Assembly (NCBI GenBank): GCA_900548145.1
Contig: URJB01000029.1
Location: 1-25,421 of the forward strand
DNA from: an uncultured Eubacteriales bacterium
GTDB lineage: Bacteria; Bacillota; Clostridia; Christensenellales; Aristaeellaceae
DNA: 25,421 bases
Reading direction: 5' to 3'
The notes under the pieces were generated by a model, which was not told the origin of the DNA, ran no database searches, and worked only from the letters and a program-made list of their open reading frames with translations. Numbering within the stretch: the first letter of the stretch is position 1; the number at the start of each line of letters is the position of its first letter. Of this stretch, positions 15,125 through 23,607 are shown piece after piece. The translations under genes were made by a program, and so were the position numbers.

Positions 15125-16009
15125 ATGCAGCATTCTGGTTTTATCGCCATTATGGGCCGCCCCAACGTGGGCAAAAGCACTCTGATGAACGCCATGGTGG
15201 GCGAAAAAGTGGCCATCGTCTCCAACCGGCCCCAGACCACCCGCAACCGCATCATGGGCATCTATACGGAGAAGGACGCGCAGATCGTCTTTCTGGACAC
15301 TCCCGGCCTGCACACGCCCCGCACCCGTCTGGGCGAATACATGATGAAGGCCGCCAAGGACGCGCTGCAGGGCATTGACGCGCTGATCGTCATGGTGGAC
15401 GCTACCGCCGTGGGCAAACACGACGACCAGATCGTGGAGGACATGAGCCGCTGCGAGGTGAAAAAGGCGCTGGTGCTCAACAAGATCGACCTGCTGCCCA
15501 AGGAATCCCTGCTGGCGCTGATGCAGCGCTATCAGGCGGCGGGGTATGATGACATCGTGCCCATCAGCGCCGCCAAGGGAGACGGCGTGGAGGAACTGAA
15601 GCAGCTGCTGATCAGCTACCTGCCGGAAGGGCCGCAGTACTTCCCGGCGGACGCGGTGACCGATCAGCCCGAACGGCTGATCTGCGCGGAGCTGATCCGG
15701 GAAAAGGCGCTGTTACACCTGCGGGAGGAGGTGCCCCACGGCATCGGCGTGGAAATGATGGCCATGAACAAGCTCAGCGACAATCTGATGGAAATCCACG
15801 CCACCATTTACTGCGAGCGGGCCGCCCACAAGGGCATTATCATCGGCAAGCAGGGAGCCATGCTCAAGCAGATCGGTCAGGAAGCCCGTCAGGACATCGA
15901 GACCCTGCTGGGAATGCACGTCCACCTGCAGCTCTGGGTCAAGGTGCGGGAAAACTGGCGCAACCGGATGGATGATTTGCGCACGCTGGGATACGAGGAT
16001 AAGGAATAA
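15125..16009 (+). CDS. era: GTPase Era
   Basis: A 294-residue GTPase that binds the 3' end of 16S rRNA and helps assemble the 30S ribosomal subunit. G1 is GRPNVGKST (11-19), G2 lies in the PQTTRNRI stretch, G3 is DTPG (58-61), G4 is NKID (119-122) and G5 is ISAAKG. The C-terminal type II KH domain has the loop IIIGKQGAMLKQIG. The size is normal for the family. AGGAG (15115-15119) precedes the ATG by 5 bases. It is the last gene of the yqfC-to-era run and is followed by a hairpin shared with the opposing PAP2 gene. Both Era and the YbeY domain act on 16S rRNA 3'-end maturation, which fits their adjacency. Confidence 0.97.
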   Translation: MQHSGFIAIMGRPNVGKSTLMNAMVGEKVAIVSNRPQTTRNRIMGIYTEKDAQIVFLDTPGLHTPRTRLGEYMMKAAKDALQGIDALIVMVDATAVGKHDDQIVEDMSRCEVKKALVLNKIDLLPKESLLALMQRYQAAGYDDIVPISAAKGDGVEELKQLLISYLPEGPQYFPADAVTDQPERLICAELIREKALLHLREEVPHGIGVEMMAMNKLSDNLMEIHATIYCERAAHKGIIIGKQGAMLKQIGQEARQDIETLLGMHVHLQLWVKVRENWRNRMDDLRTLGYEDKE

Positions 16010-16015
16010 AAACAG

Positions 16016-16047
16016 GAGCCGCCCGGATACTCAGGACGGCTCTTTTT
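16016..16047. terminator. Bidirectional terminator between era and the PAP2 gene
   Basis: GAGCCG (16016-16021) pairs with CGGCTC (16037-16042), with further pairs inside after one mismatch, and is followed by five T on the plus strand. On the minus strand the stem is followed by a T-rich stretch near 16010. The PAP2 stop codon overlaps the plus-strand T-tract, so the two convergent genes share this element. Confidence 0.8.
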
Positions 16048-17029
16048 AGTGCTTTTTACGCTTTTGCTTCGGCTGGTTTTCCATGCCGAAGCTTTTTTCG
16101 GCCCATGTAAACAGCAGGGGATGCAGCCCCACCAGATAGAACATCGCCAGCGCTACGCCCAGCATCGCGCCGGTGTTGGTGCCCAGCAGGTCTTGCAGCC
16201 AGTGCCTCACAAGCGTGTAAAGACCCGCAAAGCCCACCAGCAGGCCGGAGAGCAGTCGCAGCAGCTTTTCGCCCCAGCCGCAATCCGTGGTGAAGCGCAC
16301 CTTGCGGCGCTCCAACAGCCAGCCGCACAGCATTCCCAGTACAGCACCAGCCGACAGGAAAAAATCCTTCTGCATCTTCACAGGGTCCACCAGCAGGGAA
16401 CCGTCGGCGGCCCGGTCGGCGGGATAGCTCTTTGCCAGCACATACCAGAGGGACAGGCCGCAAAGGGCCGCACCAATGGCCGTTATCAGCAGATCGCGGT
16501 TTTGACCTTCATCCGCCCAGCGCAGCAGACGGGCCAGCAGAAAGGCGCACAACACGCCCGTGGCCGCGCCGACGAGTACGTCCTGCGGGGTGTGGACGCC
16601 CAGATAATTTCGGGAGAACATCACCAGCAAAATAGCCGCGCCGCAGACCCACGGCACCCAGCGGCGCTTTTTCCCCGCAAGGGCCAGACCGCCGAAGAAC
16701 GCACCCGCCTTGCTGGAATGGCCACTGGGGAAGGAATACCCCGTGGCGGTGGAAAGGGCTTTCTCCACAGGATGGAGCGCCGGTTCCCGCACCCACGGGC
16801 GGTAAACGCAGAAGCCGAGCTTGAGCACGTTGTTGAGAAGGTCGCTGCCGTTGAGGGTAAAGAGCAGCCGTTGGCCCAGCTCCCGGCTGAAGCACCAGTA
16901 GACGATCAGCGTAACCGCCATAGGCAGCTCCGCCTTGCCCAGCTGGCTCGCCAGCAGAAAGAAGCCGTCCAGCGCGCCGGAAAGGCTTTCCCGCAGGCCT
17001 TGCAGCCCCAGCAGATAGTGCAGATCCAT
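16046..17029 (-). CDS. PAP2-family membrane phosphatase
   Basis: A 327-residue integral membrane protein with about eight hydrophobic helices. It carries all three PAP2 (type 2 phosphatidic acid phosphatase) signatures: KLGFCVYRP (motif 1), SFPSGHSS (motif 2) and SRNYLGVHTPQD (motif 3), with the catalytic His in motif 3. Such enzymes dephosphorylate lipid phosphates at the outer face of the membrane, for example undecaprenyl pyrophosphate in carrier recycling, or phosphatidic or phosphatidylglycerol phosphate. The extra C-terminal helices beyond the PAP2 core resemble those of many clostridial homologs. It is the last gene of the elongasome operon, 21 bases after rodA, and the context favours a role in recycling the lipid carrier for wall synthesis. 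That substrate is an inference. Confidence 0.88.
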   Translation of the reverse strand: MDLHYLLGLQGLRESLSGALDGFFLLASQLGKAELPMAVTLIVYWCFSRELGQRLLFTLNGSDLLNNVLKLGFCVYRPWVREPALHPVEKALSTATGYSFPSGHSSKAGAFFGGLALAGKKRRWVPWVCGAAILLVMFSRNYLGVHTPQDVLVGAATGVLCAFLLARLLRWADEGQNRDLLITAIGAALCGLSLWYVLAKSYPADRAADGSLLVDPVKMQKDFFLSAGAVLGMLCGWLLERRKVRFTTDCGWGEKLLRLLSGLLVGFAGLYTLVRHWLQDLLGTNTGAMLGVALAMFYLVGLHPLLFTWAEKSFGMENQPKQKRKKH

Positions 17030-17050
17030 CGCCGTCCCCGCCCTTTCTGG

Positions 17051-18253
17051 TTATTTGGTGTATTTGCCCCGGATGCGGGTCTGGGGAGCCAGCCCCGGCA
17101 TGGAGGTGATGCTTCGGTTCTTGACCACGTTCAGCACCAGCCCGATACCGCCCATGTTGGTCACTAGGTTGCTGCCTCCGTAGCTGAGGAAGGGCAGCGG
17201 AATGCCGGTAACGGGCATCAGGCCTGTGGTCATGCCTACATTTTCGAATACGTGGAACAGCAGCATGGCCATCACGCCCAGAATCACCATCTGGCCGAAG
17301 CGGTCGGCAGTGTAGCGGGCCAGATACATCATCCGCAGGATGATGAGCAGGTAGACGATGACCACCGCCGCGCAGCCCACGAAGCCCCACGCCTCGCCGA
17401 TGGTGGAGAAGATGAAGTCCGTCCAGTCTTCCGGCACGTAGTCCAGCTGGCTGAAGCTGCCCTGAACGAACATACCCACGCCCTTCAGGCCACCGGAGCC
17501 TATGGCGATCTTGGACTGGGTGACCTGATAGGTGGCGCTTTCGTCCACCAGCTCGGGGTTGATGAAGCTCAGGATTCGGGTCAGGCGGTAGCTGTCCGAG
17601 CCGGAGGCCATGGTAACGCCGTACAGCAGCGCCAGCGCGATCACGCCCGCCGCCAGAATGCCCACCAGTGTGCGGATACGGATGCCGCCGAAGAACATCA
17701 TCACGCCGAAGACGAAGATCATGACCAGCACGGAGCCCATTTCGCCCTGCAAAAGCGTCAGGCCCCATGGGATCGCCATCAGCAGGATCAGCCGCATCGT
17801 GCCCTTCAGGTCGCCCATGGGATCGGTGGTGCTTTCCAAATATTTGGCGACGACGATGATACAGGCCAGCTTGACAAATTCCGAGGGCTGAATGGTGTAG
17901 CCCCAGATCAGGTCAGTCCACGCTTTCACGCCCTGCGCCTGATTGGACACCAGCGTGATGAGCAATAGGCCGCAGGCCACGAAGTAGAACAGCGATGACC
18001 GCCGCCGGATAAATTCATAGGGGAAGTAGGTGATGACGCCGATGATGACCGGCGATATCAGGAAGAAGATGGACTGACGCAGACCGTAATAGGAGGCCAC
18101 GATATAGTTCAGCAGGGTGTCTTCTTCCGCAGAAGAGGTGGAAAACGTAGCGACGGAAACGGCCAGCACGCCGAAGGCCGCCAGTCCGAAGACCAGCAGC
18201 ACCAGCGGCAGGTCGAAATGGGCCCGGGAGCGCCGGGACTCGTTGATCATCAT
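17051..18253 (-). CDS. rodA: Rod-shape SEDS glycosyltransferase RodA
   Basis: A polytopic SEDS-family protein (about 10 membrane helices) that polymerises lipid II into glycan strands together with a class B PBP. Family landmarks are IQPSEFVKLACIIVVAKYL, the extracellular loop with LLQGEMGSVLVM (the Glu/Asp-rich region near the active site), IAIGSGGLKGVG and GIPLPFLSYGGSNLV near the C-terminus. I call it RodA rather than FtsW because it lies with PBP2 and mreBCD. The start is uncertain. The longest frame begins at GTG 18292 without a ribosome site. ATG 18253 (400 residues) lies 15 bases after AAAGGA and begins with a normal cytoplasmic tail; I chose it. A second in-frame ATG at 18250 is equally possible. 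Confidence 0.9.
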   Translation of the reverse strand: MMINESRRSRAHFDLPLVLLVFGLAAFGVLAVSVATFSTSSAEEDTLLNYIVASYYGLRQSIFFLISPVIIGVITYFPYEFIRRRSSLFYFVACGLLLITLVSNQAQGVKAWTDLIWGYTIQPSEFVKLACIIVVAKYLESTTDPMGDLKGTMRLILLMAIPWGLTLLQGEMGSVLVMIFVFGVMMFFGGIRIRTLVGILAAGVIALALLYGVTMASGSDSYRLTRILSFINPELVDESATYQVTQSKIAIGSGGLKGVGMFVQGSFSQLDYVPEDWTDFIFSTIGEAWGFVGCAAVVIVYLLIILRMMYLARYTADRFGQMVILGVMAMLLFHVFENVGMTTGLMPVTGIPLPFLSYGGSNLVTNMGGIGLVLNVVKNRSITSMPGLAPQTRIRGKYTK

Positions 18254-18312
18254 GAGGGAAAAATCACGTCCTTTCCAACGGGCTTTTTCCACATTGGAGT
18301 GGAGAAAGCCGG

Positions 18313-19092
18313 TCAGTAACGGGAGGAGCGGTGGAACCAGCCGCGATGCGCCCGAGGCGACGGCATGGGCACATATTCGCCCAGGAAGCGCAGGCAGATG
18401 CGCTCAACGGCCCGGCTGGCCGGGCAATCCGTTTCCATAAAGCTGTCGTGGCGGCACAGACATTCAGTGACCTTGGGGTCCTCGGGAATGTAGCCCAGCA
18501 GGGGAATATCCAGCGTGCTGGCAACCGTCTGGGGACTGTACATTTCGTTGCGGACTACCAGCTTTTCCACCACCCGGTTTACAATCAGCATGGGGCGGGG
18601 CTTGCCCTCCGCTTCCAGCGCGGTCAGCACCCGTTCCGCGTCCCGGATGGCCACGTCATCCGGCGTGACCACCAGAATGCAATGGTCGCTGGCGGGGATC
18701 AGATTGCACAGCCCCCGATCCACGCCGGCGGGCGCGTCGGTGAGGATATAGCCGTAGCGCTTTTTCAGCTTACGGATGATCCGGCTGAATTCCTCCCCGT
18801 CCAGATCCTTGGCCCGGGCGCTTTGGGATGCGGGCAGCAGGGCCAGATTTTCATAACGGGTATGGCTGACCAGCGCGGAGCGCATTTTGCAGTCGTGGCG
18901 CACCACGTCCATCATGTCGTACACGACCCGGCTTTGCAGCCCCAGCACCATATCCAGATCCCGCAGGCCCAGATCCGCGTCCACGCAGCAGCAGTGCATA
19001 CTCTTGCGGGCCAGCGCTACGCCCAGCGCCGCCGTCACCATGGATTTTCCCACGCCGCCCTTGCCGGACGCGATCAGCCACGATTGACTCAT
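18313..19092 (-). CDS. minD: MinD-type ParA/MinD-family ATPase
   Basis: A 259-residue deviant-Walker ATPase. It has SGKGGVGKSMVTAALG (signature Lys), the VDADLGLRDLDMVLGL block that is characteristic of MinD, the Walker B LTDAPAGVD, and LVVTPDDVAIRDAERVL. MinD binds the membrane in its ATP form and positions the division site, usually with MinC and MinE or MinJ. ATG 19092 is preceded by AAAGGA at 7 bases. The last residues (SRAVERICLRFLGEYVPMPS, then a basic His/Arg-rich end) are not the usual Lys-rich amphipathic tip, although the AVERICLRFL stretch could form an amphipathic helix. In other Clostridia, minC, minD and minE lie together between PBP2 and rodA. Here minC and minE are absent from the operon, so partner and exact role are open. 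Confidence 0.87.
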   Translation of the reverse strand: MSQSWLIASGKGGVGKSMVTAALGVALARKSMHCCCVDADLGLRDLDMVLGLQSRVVYDMMDVVRHDCKMRSALVSHTRYENLALLPASQSARAKDLDGEEFSRIIRKLKKRYGYILTDAPAGVDRGLCNLIPASDHCILVVTPDDVAIRDAERVLTALEAEGKPRPMLIVNRVVEKLVVRNEMYSPQTVASTLDIPLLGYIPEDPKVTECLCRHDSFMETDCPASRAVERICLRFLGEYVPMPSPRAHRGWFHRSSRY

Positions 19093-19126
19093 GTCGGTTT
19101 CCTTTCTTCTTTGGGGGTTTGGGTCG

Positions 19127-19143
19127 CCTGAGCCCGGCTCAGG
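19127..19143. repeat. Perfect 8-bp dyad at the PBP2 stop codon
   Basis: CCTGAGCC and GGCTCAGG are separated by one base and overlap the PBP2 stop codon (19139-19141). In RNA this would fold as a short hairpin before minD on the minus strand. No T-tract follows, so it is not a terminator. It could serve as an intercistronic stability or processing element. Confidence 0.5.
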
Positions 19144-21733
19144 GGGCCAGCGTATTGCCGGACGGGAACACCACGTCCACCGAACGCAGGGTCTTCTGAT
19201 CCATATACCAGCCCACAAATTCCCGGGCCGCGACCCCCGCCATACCGCCGGACAGGCCGCTGGGGATGAACACCGCCACGGCGATCTCCGGGTTTTCCTT
19301 GGGGGCCAGCATCACGAACCAGGCGTTGTTTTCCAGATCCAGCGTAGTGACCTCGGCGGTTCCTGTTTTGGCGCAGATGTCCTGCCGGTACTGCCATTTG
19401 CGGAAGTACCGGGCGGCGGTACCGCTTTCGTCAACCACGCCCTCCATCCCCTTGAGGATGTAGGACAGGTATTCTTCCGTATTGGGGGAATCCTCGCCGA
19501 AGTCGTGCATCAGCGACGGCGTGCGCTGGCTGACGATGTCGCCCTCAGGGGAGGTGATGGAGTCCACGATGGTCAGATTGTACACCTTGCCGCCGTTGCC
19601 CAGCGCCGCCACGTAACGGGCGACGGCCGCCGGGGACACAGTGGTGATAGACTGTCCGATGGCCACCTGAATGGTCTGGCTGCCGCCCCACTTGATGTCG
19701 TTCAGGTAGTTGTAGGTATCGCCGATGACCACCTGCAGGTGAACCATTTCCCGGGTCATGTTCAGTTCTTCCATCAGAATGGGGCGCATGGACTGCACCC
19801 AGTCGTCCTGATTGGTGTTGACGGCCATGTCCATCAGCCGCTTGACGCAGCGGTTCAAGCGCTCGTCGTCATAGGTGATGTTCCGGCTGGCCCCCTGATT
19901 GCGCAGGTGCTTCTTGATGGAGTTGAATACGATGATGGGCATGGACGTATCCTGCGAAGCTTCGTCCATGGCCTTGTCGGGGTCGTACAGGCTGGTCTGG
20001 CAGCCTACGACGCTGCGCACCTCGCCGGGCAGGTCGATGCCCGTTTTGCTGGTGAAGCCGAAGTTGGCGGCGTACTGGTACAGCCGGGTCTCGCCCAGCC
20101 GGTCGCCCAGCGTGTAGAAGAAATAGTTGCAGCTGTGGGAAAGCCCCTCCACGATGGTCTGGTACTGGTGCTTGTAGCGCTGGGATTCGGAGATCCAGCA
20201 CTTGGGCGCGGTGGAAAGGTCGGAGTTGTACTTGGTGAAGTAGCCGCCGTCGGAGATGGTCTCGTTGGTGTAGAGCTTGCCGTCGATCAGCGCGCCAAGG
20301 CCGGAGACCATCTTGAAAATGGAGCCGGGGGTGCCGCGGGCGTGGATGTTGTAGTTCATCAGCACGTTGCGGGTGTCGGTCAGGATCTCCTGACTTTCCT
20401 TCCCCGCCGCCGTCAGGGCGTTCAGGTCGTAGGTGGGGTAGTTGGCCATGGCCAGCACCCGGCCTTCCATGTCGATGACCGTCATGGCGGCCCGCTGGGC
20501 CAGCGACAGGGGATATTGCTCCCAGTTGCGGTTTTCAATGATGGACTTGTTTTTTTCCAGCCAGGTGTTATCCATCAGCTTCTTTTCCTGAGAGGTGCGC
20601 ACCGAGGCCACGTTTTCAGCCAGCGCGCGCTCGGCCTGCTGCTGGTAGCTGGCCACGATGGTCAGCTTCACGTTGTTGCCGTCCTGCGGCTCGGTGTAGC
20701 TCAATTCTCGAGTGATCTTGCCCACCCGGTCGCGCTCCACCACCCGGTAGCCCTGCCGCAGGTCGCTGTTCTGGGTCAGCCAGTCCTCCATGGAAGCTTC
20801 AATGCCGTCCACGCCGATGGTGTCGCTGTATTTGTAGCCTTTTTTCTGCAGTTCCGACCATTTGTCGGCGGAAGGGATAGCGCCCATGTAGCCGATGACC
20901 TGCGCCGCCAGCGTGGAGCGGGGATAGACCCGCTTGGTGCCCACGGCGATCTCCATACCGCTCAGGGTCATGGACTTGGTTTCGATCTCGATCACGGTTT
21001 CGTAAGGCACGTCCCTGGCGATGACGATGGGCTGGGAGTTGAACAGGTTCATCTGCATTTCGGAGTACACGGCCATGACCTTCAGCATGGTCTCCTCATC
21101 CAGAATCACGTCTTCCACATAAGAACGTCCGGCGGCTTCGGCCTCCCGGCGGTTCTGCTCCCGTTCTTCCGCGCTGTTGACGATCTTATAGCGCTTTTTC
21201 AGCCGCGTCATGGCCTCGGCGGCGGTGGGTACGCTGGTGACGGTAAAGTAGTTGTTGTCCCGCCACTGGTTTTCCCGGGTCTGCAGGACGCTCTCACTGA
21301 CCCCGGAGCCGAAGTAAAATTCCCAATCGTTGGTGTTTTCGTTGCGGCGGATGACGAAGCTGACGGACAGCTCGTTACCGTTGTTTTCGATGATCTCAAT
21401 GGCCTGCCGGATGGACAGGGTGAAGTTGCGGTATTGAGACTGGCTGTTCTGGCTGGCGTCCCGGTAGAAGGTGACGTTGTAAATGGGTTCGTCCTTGGCC
21501 AGAATCACCGCGTCCGCGTCGGTGATCATGCCCCGGCTGCCCCGGAGCACCACTTCGGTGGTGCGGCGGCTTTCCGCCTTTTCTTCATAGTCGGTGCTGG
21601 AGCGGAGCTGCAGCTCTGCCAGACCGCTGAACAGGTAGACGAACATGCCCAGAATGACGATCAGTACGAAAATGTACCGGCCGTTCAGGTTGTAGCCTTC
21701 CCGCTTTTCACGGCGGCCAAATCGGTTTCGCAT
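19139..21733 (-). CDS. mrdA: Class B penicillin-binding protein 2 (elongasome transpeptidase)
   Basis: An 864-residue membrane-anchored transpeptidase that cross-links peptidoglycan during side-wall growth together with RodA. There is one membrane helix (about 19-38), a PBP dimerisation domain (about 60-410, with RGSRGMITDADAVILA and VYPRSTLAAQVIGYMG) and the transpeptidase domain. Active-site motifs are SIFK (Ser471 nucleophile, Lys474), SCN (Ser534-Cys535-Asn536) and KTG (Lys789-Thr790-Gly791); all are intact. The distance from SCN to KTG is 253 residues, about 95 more than in E. coli PBP2, because of an inserted helical stretch around residues 590-680. Five Cys (512, 535, 578, 629, 787) lie in or near this domain. 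ATG 21733 follows a perfect AAAGGAGG at 9 bases. The symbol mrdA is used for function. Confidence 0.93.
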   Translation of the reverse strand: MRNRFGRREKREGYNLNGRYIFVLIVILGMFVYLFSGLAELQLRSSTDYEEKAESRRTTEVVLRGSRGMITDADAVILAKDEPIYNVTFYRDASQNSQSQYRNFTLSIRQAIEIIENNGNELSVSFVIRRNENTNDWEFYFGSGVSESVLQTRENQWRDNNYFTVTSVPTAAEAMTRLKKRYKIVNSAEEREQNRREAEAAGRSYVEDVILDEETMLKVMAVYSEMQMNLFNSQPIVIARDVPYETVIEIETKSMTLSGMEIAVGTKRVYPRSTLAAQVIGYMGAIPSADKWSELQKKGYKYSDTIGVDGIEASMEDWLTQNSDLRQGYRVVERDRVGKITRELSYTEPQDGNNVKLTIVASYQQQAERALAENVASVRTSQEKKLMDNTWLEKNKSIIENRNWEQYPLSLAQRAAMTVIDMEGRVLAMANYPTYDLNALTAAGKESQEILTDTRNVLMNYNIHARGTPGSIFKMVSGLGALIDGKLYTNETISDGGYFTKYNSDLSTAPKCWISESQRYKHQYQTIVEGLSHSCNYFFYTLGDRLGETRLYQYAANFGFTSKTGIDLPGEVRSVVGCQTSLYDPDKAMDEASQDTSMPIIVFNSIKKHLRNQGASRNITYDDERLNRCVKRLMDMAVNTNQDDWVQSMRPILMEELNMTREMVHLQVVIGDTYNYLNDIKWGGSQTIQVAIGQSITTVSPAAVARYVAALGNGGKVYNLTIVDSITSPEGDIVSQRTPSLMHDFGEDSPNTEEYLSYILKGMEGVVDESGTAARYFRKWQYRQDICAKTGTAEVTTLDLENNAWFVMLAPKENPEIAVAVFIPSGLSGGMAGVAAREFVGWYMDQKTLRSVDVVFPSGNTLAP

Positions 21734-21778
21734 GGGGAAAGACCTCCTTTCGGGGGCGATAAAAAGGGAAAGTGCGGC

Positions 21779-22324
21779 TTATCGGGCCTTTTTCAGCTTA
21801 TAGACCCCCAGCCACCAGCGCACGGGGAATTGTAGCACCCCGGCCAGAAACGTGGAGTACAGCACGTCCGTCAGGGCGCGCCGCCAGTGGCCCGCGTCCA
21901 GCGAAACGCCGCTCAGGTAGGTGTAAAGCAGGTGGACGGCCTCGAAAACCGCCACGCTGAGGGCCGCGCACAGGGGGGTGCGCAGGTGAGGGTTCCACTG
22001 GTTGGTTCGCCGGCCCAGCGTGCGTTCTTCTTCCAGCTTGCGCTCGCTCTTGTCGGAGAAGACCAGCGCGCTGAGCATGGCCGCTACGGGGTACAGGATC
22101 AGGCTGATGTAATCCAGCATGGGGGTCATGATCTCGATCAGGTAGCCCACGGCCAGAGCCATGACGAAGGTGTACTTGCGGCCCAGCGCCACGGTGGCGA
22201 TGGCGATGATCGCCAGCGCCAGATTGGGGGCTACGTCCGCGATGGAAAGGTATTCCGCCGCCGTAGCCTGCAAAAGGTAGGCCAGCAGCGTCAGAACGGC
22301 GACTTTCAGGGCTTTGGTAAACAC
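21779..22324 (-). CDS. mreD: Rod shape-determining protein MreD
   Basis: A 181-residue hydrophobic protein with five or six membrane helices, the third member of the mreBCD set. It helps link the cytoplasmic MreB filaments to the wall enzymes RodA and PBP2. Sequence identity in this family is low, so the call rests on position directly after mreC, on length and on hydrophobic pattern (LLAYLLQATAAEYLSI, then NLALAIIAIATVALG and LILYPVAAMLSALVF). A basic hydrophilic loop (SDKSERKLEEERTLGRRT) lies in the middle. The start is GTG 22324, supported by GAGGAGG 7 bases upstream. The gap to mreC is two bases, which implies coupling. Confidence 0.85.
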   Translation of the reverse strand: MFTKALKVAVLTLLAYLLQATAAEYLSIADVAPNLALAIIAIATVALGRKYTFVMALAVGYLIEIMTPMLDYISLILYPVAAMLSALVFSDKSERKLEEERTLGRRTNQWNPHLRTPLCAALSVAVFEAVHLLYTYLSGVSLDAGHWRRALTDVLYSTFLAGVLQFPVRWWLGVYKLKKAR

Positions 22325-22326
22325 GG

Positions 22327-23559
22327 TCAGTCCTCCTCTACCGACAGATCCAGCGGGGGAGCGGTCGGCGTGGGCGTGGCGGTGGGCGCCAGCGTGAAGC
22401 CGTAGCTGTTATCCGTCGCGCCGTTTTGCAGGCCGGAGGGCACCTTGTATTCATAGCTGTCGCCGCCGCTGGAGGAGGGCCCGGGCGTAGAGGCCGTCCC
22501 GGTGGGGGCGGGCGTTTCGTCGGGGGCCAGCGTAGGCTCCGGGCTGGGCGTGGGCGAGGGGGCCAGCTGGTAGGTGTCGCTGCCGATAAGCACCGTGGGC
22601 ACAGGCAGGATGGTCTCCAGCGGCACCAGCGTCAGGGAGTCGGTGCTGGAGGAACGATCCTCCACGGCTTCGGCCTCCGGCTGGTAGCGCAGGACGATGA
22701 CGTACTCGATGTGCTGGAAATCGGCGGAAGGCTCCACCACGATGTACTGCTTGTTGCTCTCCATGCCGCGGGTGCTTTCCCGCACGGTGCCGATGGGGAT
22801 GCCCTTGGGGAAGGACATGCCGACGCCGGAGGTGACCACCTGATCGCCGGGGCGGGGCAGGTTTTCTTCCGGCAGGTAATACATGCGGCACATGGGCTGA
22901 CCGTCGATGCCCAGCGTGCCCCGCACCGTGCCCTGATCTCGGGAAGTGGAGATCAGACCGGCGATGCTGGCCTCGCTGTCGATGATGGTACGCACGGAAG
23001 CGCTGGTAGTTTTGGTGTTGTAGGTATAGCCCACCAGAGCACCGTTCATGGTGACGGCCATGTAATCCTGAATGCCGTCCCGGGTGCCCTTGTTGATGGT
23101 GAAAACGGAAAAGTAGTTGCCGCTTTCCCGGCCGATGACCGTGGCCACCAGCGGATTGAGCTGTTCGTTGTCGGAAACCTCGTCAAACAGGTTCTCGTAG
23201 ACGCTGAGCTTGTGCTGTAATTCCTCCGCGAGCATCGCCTGATAGGTGAGCTGCTCATTCTCCTGCCGGAGATTATTATACTCCAATTCCAGCCGGGAGC
23301 GCAGTTTCAAGGTGTAAAAATAATCGCTGATCCAGTTGACCACGGAAGCAAAGCCGCTTTGCAGGGGCGTGACGACGGCGGCAACGCCGTTTTCCGGGAT
23401 GGCCAGCATTTCGTTGCCGGTGATGAGCTTGAGCAGGTGAGTGCCCGCCAGCCCCATGAGCGCCAGCACGCACAGCACGATCATCACATTGCGCAGAATG
23501 TGTTTGCCTCGGCTGTCGCCGCTCTTGCGCCGCTCTTTTTTGGGTACCTTCAGCTTCAT
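22327..23559 (-). CDS. mreC: Rod shape-determining protein MreC with long Pro/Thr-rich tail
   Basis: A 410-residue elongasome scaffold. A basic cytoplasmic start (MKLKVPKKERRKSGDSRGKH) is followed by a membrane helix (about 22-42), a coiled coil (about 82-125, LRSRLELEYNNLRQENEQL) and the two beta domains of MreC (about 130-300, with VIGRESGNYFSVFTINKG, GLISTSRDQGTVRGTLG and GDQVVTSGVGMSFPKGIPIG). Such proteins form filaments outside the membrane and activate PBP2. The usual length is near 280 residues. The extra C-terminal part (about 320-410) is a low-complexity stretch rich in Pro, Thr and Ser, similar in composition to the linker of the peptidoglycan-binding protein at 3097-4071. ATG 23559 follows GGAGGTG closely. 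Confidence 0.93.
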   Translation of the reverse strand: MKLKVPKKERRKSGDSRGKHILRNVMIVLCVLALMGLAGTHLLKLITGNEMLAIPENGVAAVVTPLQSGFASVVNWISDYFYTLKLRSRLELEYNNLRQENEQLTYQAMLAEELQHKLSVYENLFDEVSDNEQLNPLVATVIGRESGNYFSVFTINKGTRDGIQDYMAVTMNGALVGYTYNTKTTSASVRTIIDSEASIAGLISTSRDQGTVRGTLGIDGQPMCRMYYLPEENLPRPGDQVVTSGVGMSFPKGIPIGTVRESTRGMESNKQYIVVEPSADFQHIEYVIVLRYQPEAEAVEDRSSSTDSLTLVPLETILPVPTVLIGSDTYQLAPSPTPSPEPTLAPDETPAPTGTASTPGPSSSGGDSYEYKVPSGLQNGATDNSYGFTLAPTATPTPTAPPLDLSVEED

Positions 23560-23607
23560 GGGTTCACCTCCGGGTATTGAGCAAAGTCAGAAGGGTCAAA
23601 CACCCCG

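Noticed and set aside
18250..18294. Possible 14-codon leader peptide (ATG 18294 on the minus strand) whose TGA overlaps the rodA ATG
   Set aside because: There is no ribosome site before it and no regulatory codon run; the overlap may be chance.
19091..21835. Plus-strand frame of 914 codons opposite PBP2
   Set aside because: It is an antisense shadow caused by GC-biased third positions; the minus strand holds all PBP active-site motifs.
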